From positions 2,108,001 to 2,172,000 of the forward strand of contig JAHNUO010000003.1 of assembly GCA_019787685.1 (NCBI GenBank): a stretch of 64,000 nucleotides of DNA, read 5' to 3'. The notes under the pieces are model-generated. The model made no database searches. It was given only the letters and a program-made list of their open reading frames with translations, and had not been told where the DNA came from. The DNA is from Chiua virens (lineage: Eukaryota; Basidiomycota; Agaricomycetes; Boletales; Boletaceae). The first letter of the stretch is position 1. Each line of letters opens with the position of its first letter. This document shows, piece after piece, positions 36,020 to 48,057 of this stretch. Position numbers and translations under genes: made by a program.

Positions 36020-37034
36020 ATGCACAACGTCTACGCTCGCGTCAATGGACTATCCAGCCTCTGGTCTACCTGCATAATGGTGTTACTGGGAGCCATTGCA
36101 CTCTCCTCGTTTGTTTTCACCGCCAACCCAACAGGAAAAATTGACGTGGCATCACTCAAAGTGTCAGTACGCGAAACCCTTTTACTTGATGGCACAGATT
36201 GAAGTCTCCTGGAGACGTCATTCCGAGTTCTAAGAAGCGGCATGTTCTCACGTCTCCTTGCTATGCAGATACAATGCAAAAGCGAGGCGCTATCCTTTCA
36301 AACAAGAGGAAATCGGATTCGTAAAGTTCAACATAACAGCTGGTGAGCGGTTCTACTTCCATTGTTGCAATCGCATCGCGTGTTCACGGGTCGTTCTTTC
36401 ATTTCAACCCGCTTCACGAACCAATCCACTCCACATTGGACCCCAATTACCGCGCTCGACTCCATATCTGGATGATGTGGAAACAGACCTTCGGCCTCTT
36501 TTCCACTGGAACACAAAGCAGCTGTTTGTGTACCTTGAGGCCGAGTACACGAATGCTCAAGGAGTGAGTAATCATCAATCGCGCAATCGGATAAATTTGT
36601 TCCGGCTTGGTCGAAAGGCTGCGGTGCTGTGTCTAGATTCTCATCAGATGTCTTCCTAGGTGAATAACACAGTGGTCCTGTGGGATCGCATCGTGCGCCG
36701 AAGGGAAGATGCGAACATTGGCCTGTCATCCAGGAACAAGTACAAGTTCCGCGAGCTGTCTCAGTCATTCAAGTAAGTTCCCGTCGTCGCATTGCCTTGC
36801 TGCGTAGATCCAGAAACTAAGGGGAGGTTACCGCGTGTTGCTCGTGATCATGATGGTCTTATCGAAAATGTGATGACAACTGGCTGATTGATAACACTGG
36901 TCTCTAGAAACGTGTCTCCTACCGAATTCGTTCTCAAGTACAACCTCATGCCCTACGTTGGGTTGCTCACATATGGCGAAGCCGCACGGACGACGGGGTT
37001 TGAGATGCCAGAGGCACTTGATGCGGTCTCATAG
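36020..37034 (+). CDS. SPC3: signal peptidase complex subunit 3
   Basis: Essential ER-membrane subunit of the signal peptidase complex. Five exons can be placed: 36020-36161 (MHNVYARVNGLSSLWSTC, membrane segment IMVLLGAIALSSFVF, ending VASLKV); about 36270-36341 (YNAKARRYPFKQEEIGFVKF); then DLRPLFHWNTKQLFVYLEAE and YTNAQG; then VVLWDRIVRRREDANIGLSS and RNKYKFRELS from 36660; finally NVSPTEFVLKYNLMPYVGLL and TYGEA, with the stop at 37032-37034. The FHWNTKQLFVYLEAEY block and the single N-terminal anchor are diagnostic of SPC22/23. The last 13 residues after GEAARTTGF are less conserved. Confidence 0.93.
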
Positions 37035-38350
37035 GAAGTGGATCAGGACAATATTGGTATGGCGTCACAGATCCGAGTTCGCCCGCGGAAGTGTAAGTCA
37101 GAATTACATAACGAGTCTCTTTTGCGCTGTCAGTGGCGCCTGCTATCAGACGTGCGGGCTTCCGCTTGATGAACAATTTTGTAGTTCCAAAGAGGTCGAT
37201 GTTGACGAACCACGGGCCGTTCCAATCAAAAAAGCTTGTCACTCAAAGTGGGCTCACGTGCGATGATGATGGCACGCGCCCCAGGGACGGAGACTCGAGT
37301 GAATTGAGTGTGTGATTTTTCGTCCGGAGCGTGGTGGTGTTTGACACGGCGCCTGCATTGAGGGGCCGTTGTTTGCAACTCTTAGAGTGCACCGCATTCC
37401 CAGCGCACCGAAGTTTGTGCGTTCGGACAGGCTGCGGAGCCAGATGATTCGGATATGTAGCATGTATTCTTCGTGGCGAACCTGGTGACAGCTCAAGATC
37501 GGATACGGTTGGTAAGCTGAAAGGTCTCAGCTCGGCTCATCGAGGCTAGACCTCCCCAAACAAACTTCAACGACGGAAAAACTGTCGGTAAAAAAAAATC
37601 GAAAAAGGGGACTCATCTACAGGGGACTTCTTTCGTAGCGCAAGAGCGTAGCGGACGCAATTTGGAGTAGCTAGGCGGACCGCAGGCAGACACATGCCCA
37701 CTATAACCGGAAGACCCTTTGCCATCCCTGTGTACGCGTCTGGAAGCTGTTCCGACAAGGCAAGCGGGGACGCATTCTCGCGCAGAGAAGGACGGGGAGT
37801 TGTGGTGATGGGCTTCGTGATGGAGGAAGCTTTAGTACTGGGGGACAAAAAGTAGTACAAGTCGGCGTCTTGGATTGTCGCTCTCGCCCTCGTGCGATTA
37901 GAAAGGATATTGCGAACTGGGAGGACTAATGGACTAATGAGATCGTTATCTCGCGATCCCGAGCCTGATCCCTGAGGCATGAAGCGCCCAGGTCAACGCT
38001 TAGCGAGTTCACGTCACTTGGCATTCTCAATGGGTTAGTCATGACACGCAGACAGACATGACAAAAAAAGGGAAAATGAAGTACAAGAGACTGGTAAACA
38101 ACGAGTTAGAGAAGTGAAGTGACTGTGGACCATTTTGGATCCGAGATGCGGTGGGTGCTCGTTACGGCAATGTGTTACGAGAAAGTTACGAATGGAGATT
38201 GCTGTAAATGTTAGGACCTGTCTTCTCTCCAAAGGCGTGGGTTCCATACTCAGCTAGTCTCAAAACCTTGAGGTAACCGCCCTGCGAACTTGTGACCCAG
38301 ACAATGTTATAAAGTCCCTCCCTCTGATCCCGACTCTTATCTCCTCCCCA
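37035..38350. other. intergenic between SPC3 and the Zn2Cys6 gene
   Basis: Contains a minus-strand reading of 137 codons (37567-37980, MPQGSGSGSRDNDLISP) with no family motif; it is not annotated as a gene for lack of support. The right end is CT/C-rich and should hold the promoter of the next gene. Confidence 0.45.
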
Positions 38351-39869
38351 ATGCACCCCTCGCACCCCCACACACCCCGCTTCCATTCCCACCACAACTC
38401 CCCCTCATCGGGCCACGAGGCTCTCTTCGACGTGCAGGTCTGTCTCTCCCTTTCCTCTCCTTCTTCCGAACACGACCCTGTCTCCTGTCCAGGTCAAAGT
38501 ACAGCGCTCCTTCTCCTTCGAAGAGCTCCAGTCTGGCTCCTACTTTGACTCACTCGACGAGTCCGATCTCCAGTTCTATCGCGTGTATGGTCAACCCGTC
38601 CTCATTCCCGACGAGGTCGATGCCAATTTCGTCGTAAACGAGGCGTATCCCCCCGCCGACTTCTCCTGCGAGAACACCGGTCTCCACTATCATCATCCTC
38701 CCACCGGCACCCTCTCCTCGAAGTCGTATACCCTCCAGAACCCCTTGGGCGAGGGTCGCCGCTCTTCTGCACACCATCCGGCCGTATCCAACCGTGATTG
38801 GCAACTCGTCAAGCAGGAACCCTGTGAGGTGCGCCTCATGCTACATTGTTCTACCTCATTATCTCATCCCATCCAGGGCGTGGCGACCTACCCGAACCCG
38901 GCATTGGCACTGGACACGTCTCAGCTGTACACATTTTCTGACCAGGATGACCTTGCATCACCGACAGACACAGTACAATACGGCGACGAACAAAAACCGG
39001 TGATCCACATGTATGATGAACCTCCAATGGATTCTCTGCCTTATCCCCCTCCTGCAAACTCTGCGTCCCCGCCATATTTCTCTTCTCCTTCACAGTTACA
39101 ATCCATCCAGGATGATTCCCATGAGTCTTATGATGGTTCGTTCCAGGTGAACGGTCGTGACCAGTGGGAGGAAACACAGGCTTGTGCGCCACCTCTGTTC
39201 CTAATTGATCATGTGTACTCAATGATCTTCCAGTTTCGACAGCGTTTCCGCAATCGCTCTCTCAACCATACATCACTTCGCCGTCGGTCACTCGTTCGCA
39301 TCACCGGCATTCTCGGTCGCCTTCCCCACGGTCGCCTCTTCGCTTGTCTCCAACACCCCATACGAAGCGGTCTATGGATAAGAAGCCTGCCTTGGCTTGC
39401 TTATTCTGTCGAGGGCGGAAGATTGCGTGTGGCCCACCGCAACCGGGCAGCAAGGACAAGACGTGCAAGTAAGTGCATTTCCGTATTATCTCATTTGATA
39501 TTACTTTTCTGTCACTGGCCCTGTTGTGCACAAACTTGTGCATCGGTTTCAAATGCATACCGGATTCGACAAACTGTGTTACTTTCCTGTCCGGCCAAGT
39601 TATCTCCCTTCAATCACCTAATCTTCTCGCTGATCTCCGTGACTCAATCATTTATTCACGAGCATGTGCTTACGTGTGTCTCTTTTTTTCCCAGTCAATG
39701 TGCACGACGGCATCTGAAATGCGAATACCCTCTTGAGTCTCGACGGGGAATGCGAAAGCGCCGGTCGCTGGTTCCCCGGACTTCGTCAGCATCCCCTGAG
39801 ATCAATCCAGACGGGCCCATAGTCCATGTAGTCAAGGCGAATCGGAAGCGGTCTGTTCACAAGACTTAG
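38351..39869 (+). CDS. Zn(II)2Cys6 transcription factor with C-terminal DNA-binding domain
   Basis: Fungal binuclear zinc cluster regulator. Exon 1 (38351 to about 38437, MHPSHPHTPRFHSHHNSP) joins VKVQRSFSFEELQSGSYFDS; the next exon carries a Pro/Ser-rich activation-like region (38583-39138). An intron from GTGAACGG (about 39147) to 39231 restores the frame into STAFPQSLSQPYITSPSVTR and an Arg/Ser/Pro stretch. The zinc cluster is KKPALACLFCRGRKIACG and DKTC, then after an intron of about 220 nt NQCARRHLKCEYP, giving CX2CX6C ... CX2CX6C. A basic tail follows (ESRRGMRKRRSL) and the protein stops at 39867-39869. The cluster sits at the C-terminus rather than the usual N-terminus, an arrangement seen in some basidiomycete factors. 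Targets unknown. Confidence 0.88.
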
Positions 39870-42800
39870 CTGCCACGTCGAAACTTCCCCTTGTGCGATC
39901 CTCGCTTTCATGGTATTCTGCTCATCTCTTATTTGTTGTATGCATCGTTATGCATTGTTTCGCTTTCGCTTTTCTTTCCTCTCACCTGACATCTTATCCA
40001 TCATCTATTCGGTTCCCTTAGTGGCATGCCGTACGCACATAGAAAGGATTTTTCACTCTTTCCAAGATCGTAAAGTCAATTATGATGGGACCCATCATGT
40101 GTTTGGATTGTTTTTCTCATGGTTGTTATCATCATTGAAACTGCTGTCAATTTAAAGCCACCTCTGCACACTGCCTTTTTCATGGTTTCATGCATTTCCC
40201 AGGACGGTACACACGTAGTTAACCGTGTTTTTCGTGGGCAAAAAAGTTAATTTGTCATTCTTGGTTACTCCCGAGTGTATCGAAATGGATCATAGTTGTG
40301 TTCCCAAACAATCGACTCAAAAAGCTTATTGAATAGAATTCGTAAAGGTCAAAGTAGCGCCATGATCCATCTTAAATAATATATGCTCGCTGCGGATTGC
40401 TGTGCGCGCCTGGTACAATCATGGAACTGAGGATGATGCCTGACTCTGAAATGCATCGCTGTGTGCCCAGGATATCCAGGTCACATTCTCTGAATTATCC
40501 CAACTTGGGGAACTTCAATTGTAATTGGCAAAACAAATGGCGATGAAATCGTCGAACATGTAGAAATGATGGAAGTGGAGCTCGCCAGCAGTATTGAATT
40601 GATATGGTCAACCCCTGAGCTCAGGAACGTGTTGGAATCGGCTGGATCCCCAAAAGGCGATCATCGACTTGTGTAACGTTGTTTGATCCAGGGAGTCGAG
40701 AGCTTGGCTGAGGTTTCAAGTCGCTTGCCTGTGTAGATTGGTCTAATATCCGAGGATCTAGCAGTTTTGAAGCAAACTGCGACGCTGTGGGCTGAGGCTG
40801 TGCGATCCTTGGACTTACTGGGGTAAAGTCGGTGGTGGCAATGGCCTCACCTTTTTCTCTTTGTTGTCCGTCATTTCAAGTCCAAACTGTCAAGCAGAAT
40901 GATTTATGAATTATGTGATACGGTCGAGCCTGCCGTGCATCGTATCTCACCTGTGTGGTGATCCAAGTCTGAAGCTGTTCTGACATCATGATAGGACGAC
41001 GATGCGACGCTTCACGCTGGTCGTGTGGCGTTGTCGTCGTCATGCGCATCGTCAGATAGTTCAAAATTTTTGCGACAAAACCGGGTTGTCGTTGTCGTTG
41101 TTGGTGCAATGTCCAGCCCGAGCGTCCTCGGGGGCCTTCAACGCGGTATGTCTGTCAGACCATTATTCAAACCGTCCAACCGGACCGTTGTGCGATTGTC
41201 ACGGACTTGAGCTGCGGACCCATCATGGTCATCATGATCCATCGTATACGGGGAGGGTCCCTGACTCTAATCCAGACTTGGTTCGTCGGGATCCAGACGC
41301 AGCGGGGCTGTGGGAGAGTCCGGTTTAGAGGACTGATAGAGCTAGTTGCACTGACAAGATCGAAGTTGAAATCGTACATCTGGCAGCCTTCAAACCTTCA
41401 AGGTTGGGTTATGTTCAGCAACTGCTTCCGGAACAAATGACCTGGATTAATTGTCGGTTAGGCGACAAAAAGCTGTAGTGCGATGGCGTACTGTCCGAAT
41501 CGTTGACAGTCGGAACAAAAAATGAGAGATGAGAACACTCTCACACCAGTCAACAGCGTGCCAACCGAGTGTATTCCGCGACGTCGGCCCACAAAGGATC
41601 AAATTGGCGACTCGAACCCTTGCTCGACGCGACGCGTGAAACGGCGGACACTTGAAGCCCTACGGATGTGAACGGATCCGAGTCATCATGCCATCAAACG
41701 TCCAAGTCTAACGCCACAAAGCGAAATGAAATCGCCTCGGAGTCCACTCTCTCACTGATTCTCACTCAGCCTCTGTTACCTATCTTGGCCTGACGGTGAG
41801 GAACTCGGTACCTGTTGAACACACGATACTGTCAACCAAACGGGGCACGTCAGGCCACGTAGCTACGGGATTATGGCTATGCGATCATACTACCCGACCT
41901 AACCCCTGGCATTTCTCGTCCCAATCGACATCATGCACGGATACTCCGACTCGCGGAGCGCCAACTCCCTACTCGCCACGAACGGTCGCCCGCTTTTTCC
42001 AGGACCCCACACCTCAATTGCACTCCAACTTCGCCAGCTGTCCGTCCCCACGGGAGGGTGACGATATGGGGAAATAGAAGGGTCTCGACAAGCGGCCCAC
42101 GTTCTCACTTGCAACTTTTTTTTTTCCAGGCGTTTTGGGTGTCAGGGACCATTGCCCATGGGCGCCCTCAGGCGGGTATCCCGTCCTGCCGCCGGCTCTA
42201 GATCTGTGTGGTTTCTTGGCTCCACGGTCGACGTTCGTGGAACTCGTTTCTCACTGGCAGGGCGGTCCCTTTGTTCACGTTGACGCTTGAGGCAGAAAAA
42301 TCCGATGGCGGCGATTTTCGATGATACCTCGGACGGTTGCTACACTGTAACGCCTGCGACGGCAAGTAACCAGAGGAAGCGATGAGCAGCCGACGGTGCA
42401 TTGCGCTTCGACGGTGCATTGGCATCCGGATGGTAACTCAGCATTTGGCTCACTTCACGGTTATAGCACGGCCCATTCGGACCTGCGCAACTGAATACTT
42501 CCCAGCATGTGGTTACTGTCTGCGCAAACCAGTCAATGCAGTGTCTTCGCGTTTTCTAACATACCCTGACGCCAGAAAAGTTGATCGCAGAAAAGTGGTA
42601 CTTAGCTTCCATTTGTTGCCTGACCCTCCTCTTTCTCAGTATCCAAGATCAAATCACATCTACTTACTACCACATTTTGGTCACCCCACTGCAGGTCGGC
42701 TCGTCTCCCACCATTCGAGTCGTGGCCGTAGTTGCAAGTGCCGAGGTGTGTTGTAATACAGTATGTATTCCTCTCTGACCCCTTTTGGTTCTTGACAAGG

Positions 42801-45197
42801 TTAAGTTCTTTCTTTTTTACTTCTTTCGAGCGTCTGACACAAGTCCCAGTCAGTGCCATCGGTCCGCGAGAGTCTGAGTTCCTCCGTCAATACACGTACG
42901 TGTCTACGGCGTTTTTGTTCCTGTCTAGTGAATCATAGACATCCAGTGGAGATATAGAGCATTTGCCGAACGACTTGACGACGTGCCAGCAAATACTGTT
43001 CAACGGACATGCCCCAGCTTCAAGTTGTACCATCAGTTTGTTATGTTTTATTTCTCGTGATCGATTTCTTGATGGATTAAACTTTGATAGCATTATGATA
43101 TGCTATGGACATCTGATTCTGTAGCCGTCGACATCATGATGGGATCCGCCGCGGCTTCCTCGCGTCTTATCGAATCGCCATCACAACGACTTTCACTGAG
43201 ATGAATTCAAGGTGAAACGTTACACCCTCGTATCGAGCAACATCCCGGTAACGCACGCGTCACAAACGCGGACACTTAAAGAAGTGGACAACGGCAAACA
43301 CGAATGTCCGGATCGTCGTCGTCCGATTTTTGCTGGCACCCACGTACAACATGAAATGCACCGCCCGTCTTCCGTTTTCCAAAAACGATGCCGCGGATAT
43401 CGTCGCGTGGATCCAGATGTCACAGATTCGACGTGCGTGTTTTGTCATGTCCGAGTCGCACCCGCGATAGCTCCTAGGGAGACGAGTGGAGGTTGAACGT
43501 TGGACCCTGACGCCGCACACGTGCACTCATTCAAGTATGTACTAGTAAGGTCGATTTCGGACCGCGGGCTGACCCATCTTGTCATCGATACTTGGGCAAC
43601 TCGAAGGCCCCGAGGTACAACCGGTCGGTGTAACACGTTGTAGACAAATGGGGAGTGCACACTACTGCGGCCAGAGGGCTAACGACATCTGGGAGATGGA
43701 GACATTTCATAGCTTTCTTCTGCTCGGCGTCTCGTCCTCGTCGACAGGTGATTCGATTCGAGGTCAAAGCTTTCCGAGCTCGTTGATACGGTGGTCACGC
43801 ACTTTGCTATATTAATCAGCATCGGTTGCCATCGGACGTCCGCCATGCAACGAGTATTGAGGTCGACAATACCGAGGCGAGTTGCCCCCTAGTGAAAACA
43901 AGCCATCGCATCACTGACCACCAACGCTGTCCACAGCTAGACTATGTCGCTATGTCGCCGGGTCACAGTACATCTTATCATCGCGTGACGGCGCTACGAG
44001 GAGAGCTGGGAACGTCCGTCATCGGCCAATCGGACGTTGAAGACACAGCACTGAATCCCTCGACACATGCCATCCCAACGTCCAGTTTCCAAAGTTTGTC
44101 GACTCGGATGACCCGACACGATTGCCACACCATGCTGTCCAGGATCCTATCCAGGTATATCAAGACCATTGTGCATGGTGCCGATATAACGTGGACCTTG
44201 GCTGCCAAGCAGCATGTTTCCCCGATCAGATGCTCTTCCCCTTGTGCTCACGACCCATCACGGTCACCCATCTTTAGCCCCACACAGACTTTCGCTCTGA
44301 CCCAGATCTGATAACACTCGGACATGGTATATAATGAACTGCATATACTGTCTGATGTGGGGCCCCGCTCCCGGATAATAAACAACGATTTTTAAAAAAC
44401 AGCAGCATGTTGCCGTACTCGGGTGTACAATCTAGCTTCCATTGCCTGTATCTGTCGTATACTCACCGTAAAGCACGTGTGATTCCAGATGCCAAGTCGA
44501 TCGACATGTCGGAGAGACGGACGATGGACCGTTATGATGGGTCGGCATTCAGCTCCTGTTCACAAGCATCATCCGCATACCAAGTGTCATGGAAGCACGC
44601 TGAGTGGTGATTGTGAATTCATGTCCATTCAACTGTCGATGTATCTATCGTCGAATGCTACCTCGGGTCAATTGATCTTACCAGAAAGTGACAGTTGACC
44701 GTGCAGGCTCGGGTGACGAATGAAATCATCGCGGCCGTGCATATTGTCTGAAACGTCTAACAGTGTCTTTGTGACGAATTATTCACCCAATATGCTTCAA
44801 GGAATTTATGTAGTGGAGCTGATTGCATGTCCGAACAACGAAGCCCTACAAAGTCGTGTTCCTGGCCCTGGATCCACGGTTGAAGCGGTGTGTCGACAGA
44901 TAATGGAAAATATAAAGGACGACTGAGGGTCGAGGCACGAAATAAGATTGACAACCATTGTTCATAATTTATCAGATACAGGTACGGTAGAAACGAGCAG
45001 TGCATATCCTAAGAGAGCGTGATTTAAGGGGAGAAGGGGAAACTAACGCATGTATGTCAACTAATTACAGACAAGATTGTACAGAAAAAGCAGGAATGGC
45101 AAGGACCAGGGGTAGATAGTGTATATTCAAGATAGATGTCGTCCATAGTGAGTGATGAGTAATGAAAGAGGCTTCTTCCTTTGAAGTGTTGATTCTT
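39870..45197. other. 5.3-kb gene-poor stretch
   Basis: The largest interval without a recognisable gene left of 55 kb. ORFs up to 161 codons occur (for example 43826-44311 on +) but have no motifs, no consistent splice pattern and overlap other frames. No tRNA, no clear terminal repeats. It may hold long regulatory regions, lineage-specific or non-coding genes, or decayed repeats. Confidence 0.5.
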
Positions 45198-47744
45198 TCA
45201 AACCCTTCGCGTGCGTCGAGGTTTTGGCAGAGGAGTTCCATCGTCCAGATGATCTTCCTCGATGATCATATTTGTTGTCGCCACCTCATACAATCGCGCC
45301 TTCATTTCTGGAGAAAGATTGTTGCGCCCACGACCACGACCCCTCCCACCTCGCCGAGATGGCGTAGGTGCAGAGGGTTCACCACCAATCGTCGAATCCT
45401 CCGCGTCGCTCGACGCCGTCTGCTTTCCCTTCTTGCGCGCCCTGCCCTTGCGACGTGGTGCCATAGTCTCGCCATCTTCCATTACGGCACTGAGGGGCTG
45501 TGAATCATGCTCGTTTAGCTTGCGCTTACCAGCACGTGCGGGACCCGCACCTGCCGCATCGAGCATCTGCTGGGACGGCTCCAGAAGATCTATGTTATTC
45601 TCAGCAGCATGGGCAAGTACCTGGCTGCGTCGTTGGAGGCGCGCACGGCTTCGTGGGGACTGGTTGTGCTGATCAATATGAAGCATTTCCATATCGGCGC
45701 TCATCGAAGGGTGACTGATCAGGTCGGCCATGACTTCGTCTTCATCATCGGGTAGAGAAGTCAATGAAGAACACGCAAGGGATGCAGAAGCAGAGACTGT
45801 GCCCTGAGCTTCTCGGGAGTTGTTGGCTCCAGCGGCGTCAGACGGAGGTACTTTGATCCAAGGATGGGAGCAAGCCGCAGAGAGAGATAAACGTTTCCGA
45901 GGGTCCGGTTCCAGGAGACGCCGGATAAAATCCTTTGCTATATTGACAGACAATAAGGCCTTATAGGCAGCGGTAGATACATATTTGTACTCACCGTATT
46001 CACTAACTGGTAAGCAGTGGAGAGAATCCCAGTCGATGGTGCGAGTCGCAACTCGAACTTTGATATCATGTTGACTTTCATCCTCGATGAAGGGGTTCGT
46101 GCCAGTCAGCCTGTCGGACAAAAGGAATCAGTGACACTGTGCAAAGCACAAGGACCGTCACTTACATGCAAAACACAATAACACCAACACTCCAACTGTC
46201 TACCAAGTGGCTATAACCTGGCTGTTGATCCGTCTGCGTGACGACTTCAGGAGCGAGATAGTTAGGTGTGCCACACATGGTCTTTCGGACTCGGTCAGGC
46301 AGATTCGAAGCAAAGTAAACTACGCAACAAACCTTCAGGAATGTAAGGCTGTCTACAACTTTCGCGAGCCCAAAGTCTGCAACCTTCACCGTCGGTGGGT
46401 CCTCCGCGGTCAGGAGGACGTTCTATACAAACAAAAGACATGAGTGAAAAGCCACGTAGACTGACATTAATCAGACCTCCGGTTTCAGGTCCCGGTGAGC
46501 GATGCCTTTGGCGTGAATATACTGTCAAGAGATCAGAGCATAGCAGCCGGGATGACAACAGGAACGTACAGCAAGTGCATCGCAAAGCTGTCTCGTGATG
46601 TGAATAGCCGTTCCCTCATCTGTACGGGAAGGTTCAGACGTGGAGCAAACCTGGGAAGCTAAAACAGAAACTTACCTACACGGTGTTTCTTCACGATATA
46701 GTCTAAGAGATCCCCTCCGTCGACGTACTCGAGGACGAGATCTAATAGGACAGCAAATGAGAAGAGGTCACAACGACGATCGCAAAGAAGCACTTGCCAA
46801 TCTTGCCGCGATCTCGGAACACTTCCTTGAGTTTACATATATAGGGGTGGTCCAGTTCTTCGAGGATTGCAATCTCGCGCATAAACGCGTTCTCTTTGTC
46901 TGCGTCTGACTTTCCATTCGCATTGGCGCGGCGAACCTTGCTCTCTTGGATCATCTTGATAGCGAACCATTGTCCGGTTTTGCGCGAGATGGCTTTCACG
47001 ACGGTGGCAAACGAGCCCTTGCCGAGTTCGTGGGTGATATCATACATGGCGTGCACACCTTCCGCATCAGCGGGTGGAGTTGGAATGGCCGCGGTGAGCT
47101 TAAAAATAAAGCCTAGATCAGAGGACGATCATCAGTCAATCATTGATGACGGCAGGCACGCGAATGACACCTACGGTAATCCTCTACACTTGCCGGTTGG
47201 GGCACTGGGGTCCCAAAGGCAATTTCATTTCCATCTCTGAGGACCGCGGTCTTATCTTTTCCGATCTTGTTCCCATTGATCTGCACGAGAAGAAACTAAA
47301 AGAGTGACCTATGAGTGGCACGCGTGTCGCTTACAAAAGTTCCGTTTGAAGACGTATCAGCCACAACCACGGCCGACTTTTCATGTTCTACACCATCCCA
47401 TACTAGACGGCAGTGGCGAGTGCCTGGAAAGCACAAAAACGTGTCAATTCTGGGCTAAGAGACGCGTGCGCGGCGCGTGGCGGAGACTTCGACAGAACGG
47501 AACACTACGTACTAACTTTGGCTCCTGGGAGGATGAGGTCGTTGAATTCGCCTCTGCCAACGTAGACGACGGGCTGGACTTTGTAGAAATCGGCGCGTCG
47601 GAGGAGCGAGTTACAAGGGTGGAGATATCCCCAGATGTGTCGTTCGAACTCCTTGAGTGATGACTCTTGCTGCGTGGATTGTGTCGCTTGCTGGGTCTGC
47701 TCTTCCAATTCGTCGGTATTCATTTGCTCCTGAGGTTCAGGCAT
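45198..47744 (-). CDS. CDS1: FHA-domain checkpoint kinase (Chk2/Cds1/Rad53 type)
   Basis: DNA-damage and replication checkpoint Ser/Thr kinase. The start at 47744 (MPEPQEQMNTDELEEQTQQA) is followed by a short SQ/TQ-rich segment (TQQATQSTQQ), then one FHA domain: VVYVGRGEFNDLILPGAKV, RLVWDGVEHEKSA, ADTSSNGTF, INGNKIGK. The kinase domain starts YDITHELGKGSFATVVKAIS (Gly loop), FAIKMI (catalytic Lys), ELDHPYICKLKEVF, DLVLEYVDGGDLLDYIVKKH, IAHRDLKPE split by an intron, VKVADFGLAKVVDS (DFG), CGTPNYLAPEVV (APE), DSWSVGVIVFCM and LLEPDPRKRLSLSAACSHPW. A long C-terminal tail has basic clusters (RRKGRARKKGKQ; RRGGRGRGRGRNN), likely nuclear localisation, and ends PKPRRTRRV at 45198. About nine introns of 50-70 nt. 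All catalytic residues inspected are present. Confidence 0.95.
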
Positions 47745-48057
47745 TGTTGGGAAATGGATGCGGCAAAAAAAGTCAGGGAGTAAAAGTGGGCAGGATGTGA
47801 TGATGGTACGCGTCAAGGTGAGATGGGGTATCGATGAATGAAGTAGTGAAGCTGCGAAAGTCCTGCTTTAAAAGATCGCGAAGGCGACGCTGGGCAGAAC
47901 AAGGCGACGCTTGGCATGAACCAACAGCCCGGTGAAAGGCAGTACTCCGACTTTTAAACGTAAAAAAATTGAATGATTCCACTGGCTCGGAATCGCCTCG
48001 ATACATTTCAAAGAAAGCAACACGTTATCACTACTATGTAAGACAAAGGAAAAAAAA

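Noticed and set aside
37567..37980. Minus-strand ORF of 137 codons
   Set aside because: Low-complexity start, no homology recognised, no neighbouring exons; left as intergenic.
41590..41660. Sequence resembling the T arm of a tRNA (GACTCGAACCC)
   Set aside because: No D arm, anticodon stem or acceptor pairing could be built around it on either strand.
43826..44311. Plus-strand ORF of 161 codons
   Set aside because: No conserved motif, no splice context, odd composition; length alone is not enough.
45262..45672. Plus-strand Arg/Ser-rich ORF
   Set aside because: Antisense shadow of the basic C-terminal tail of the checkpoint kinase.
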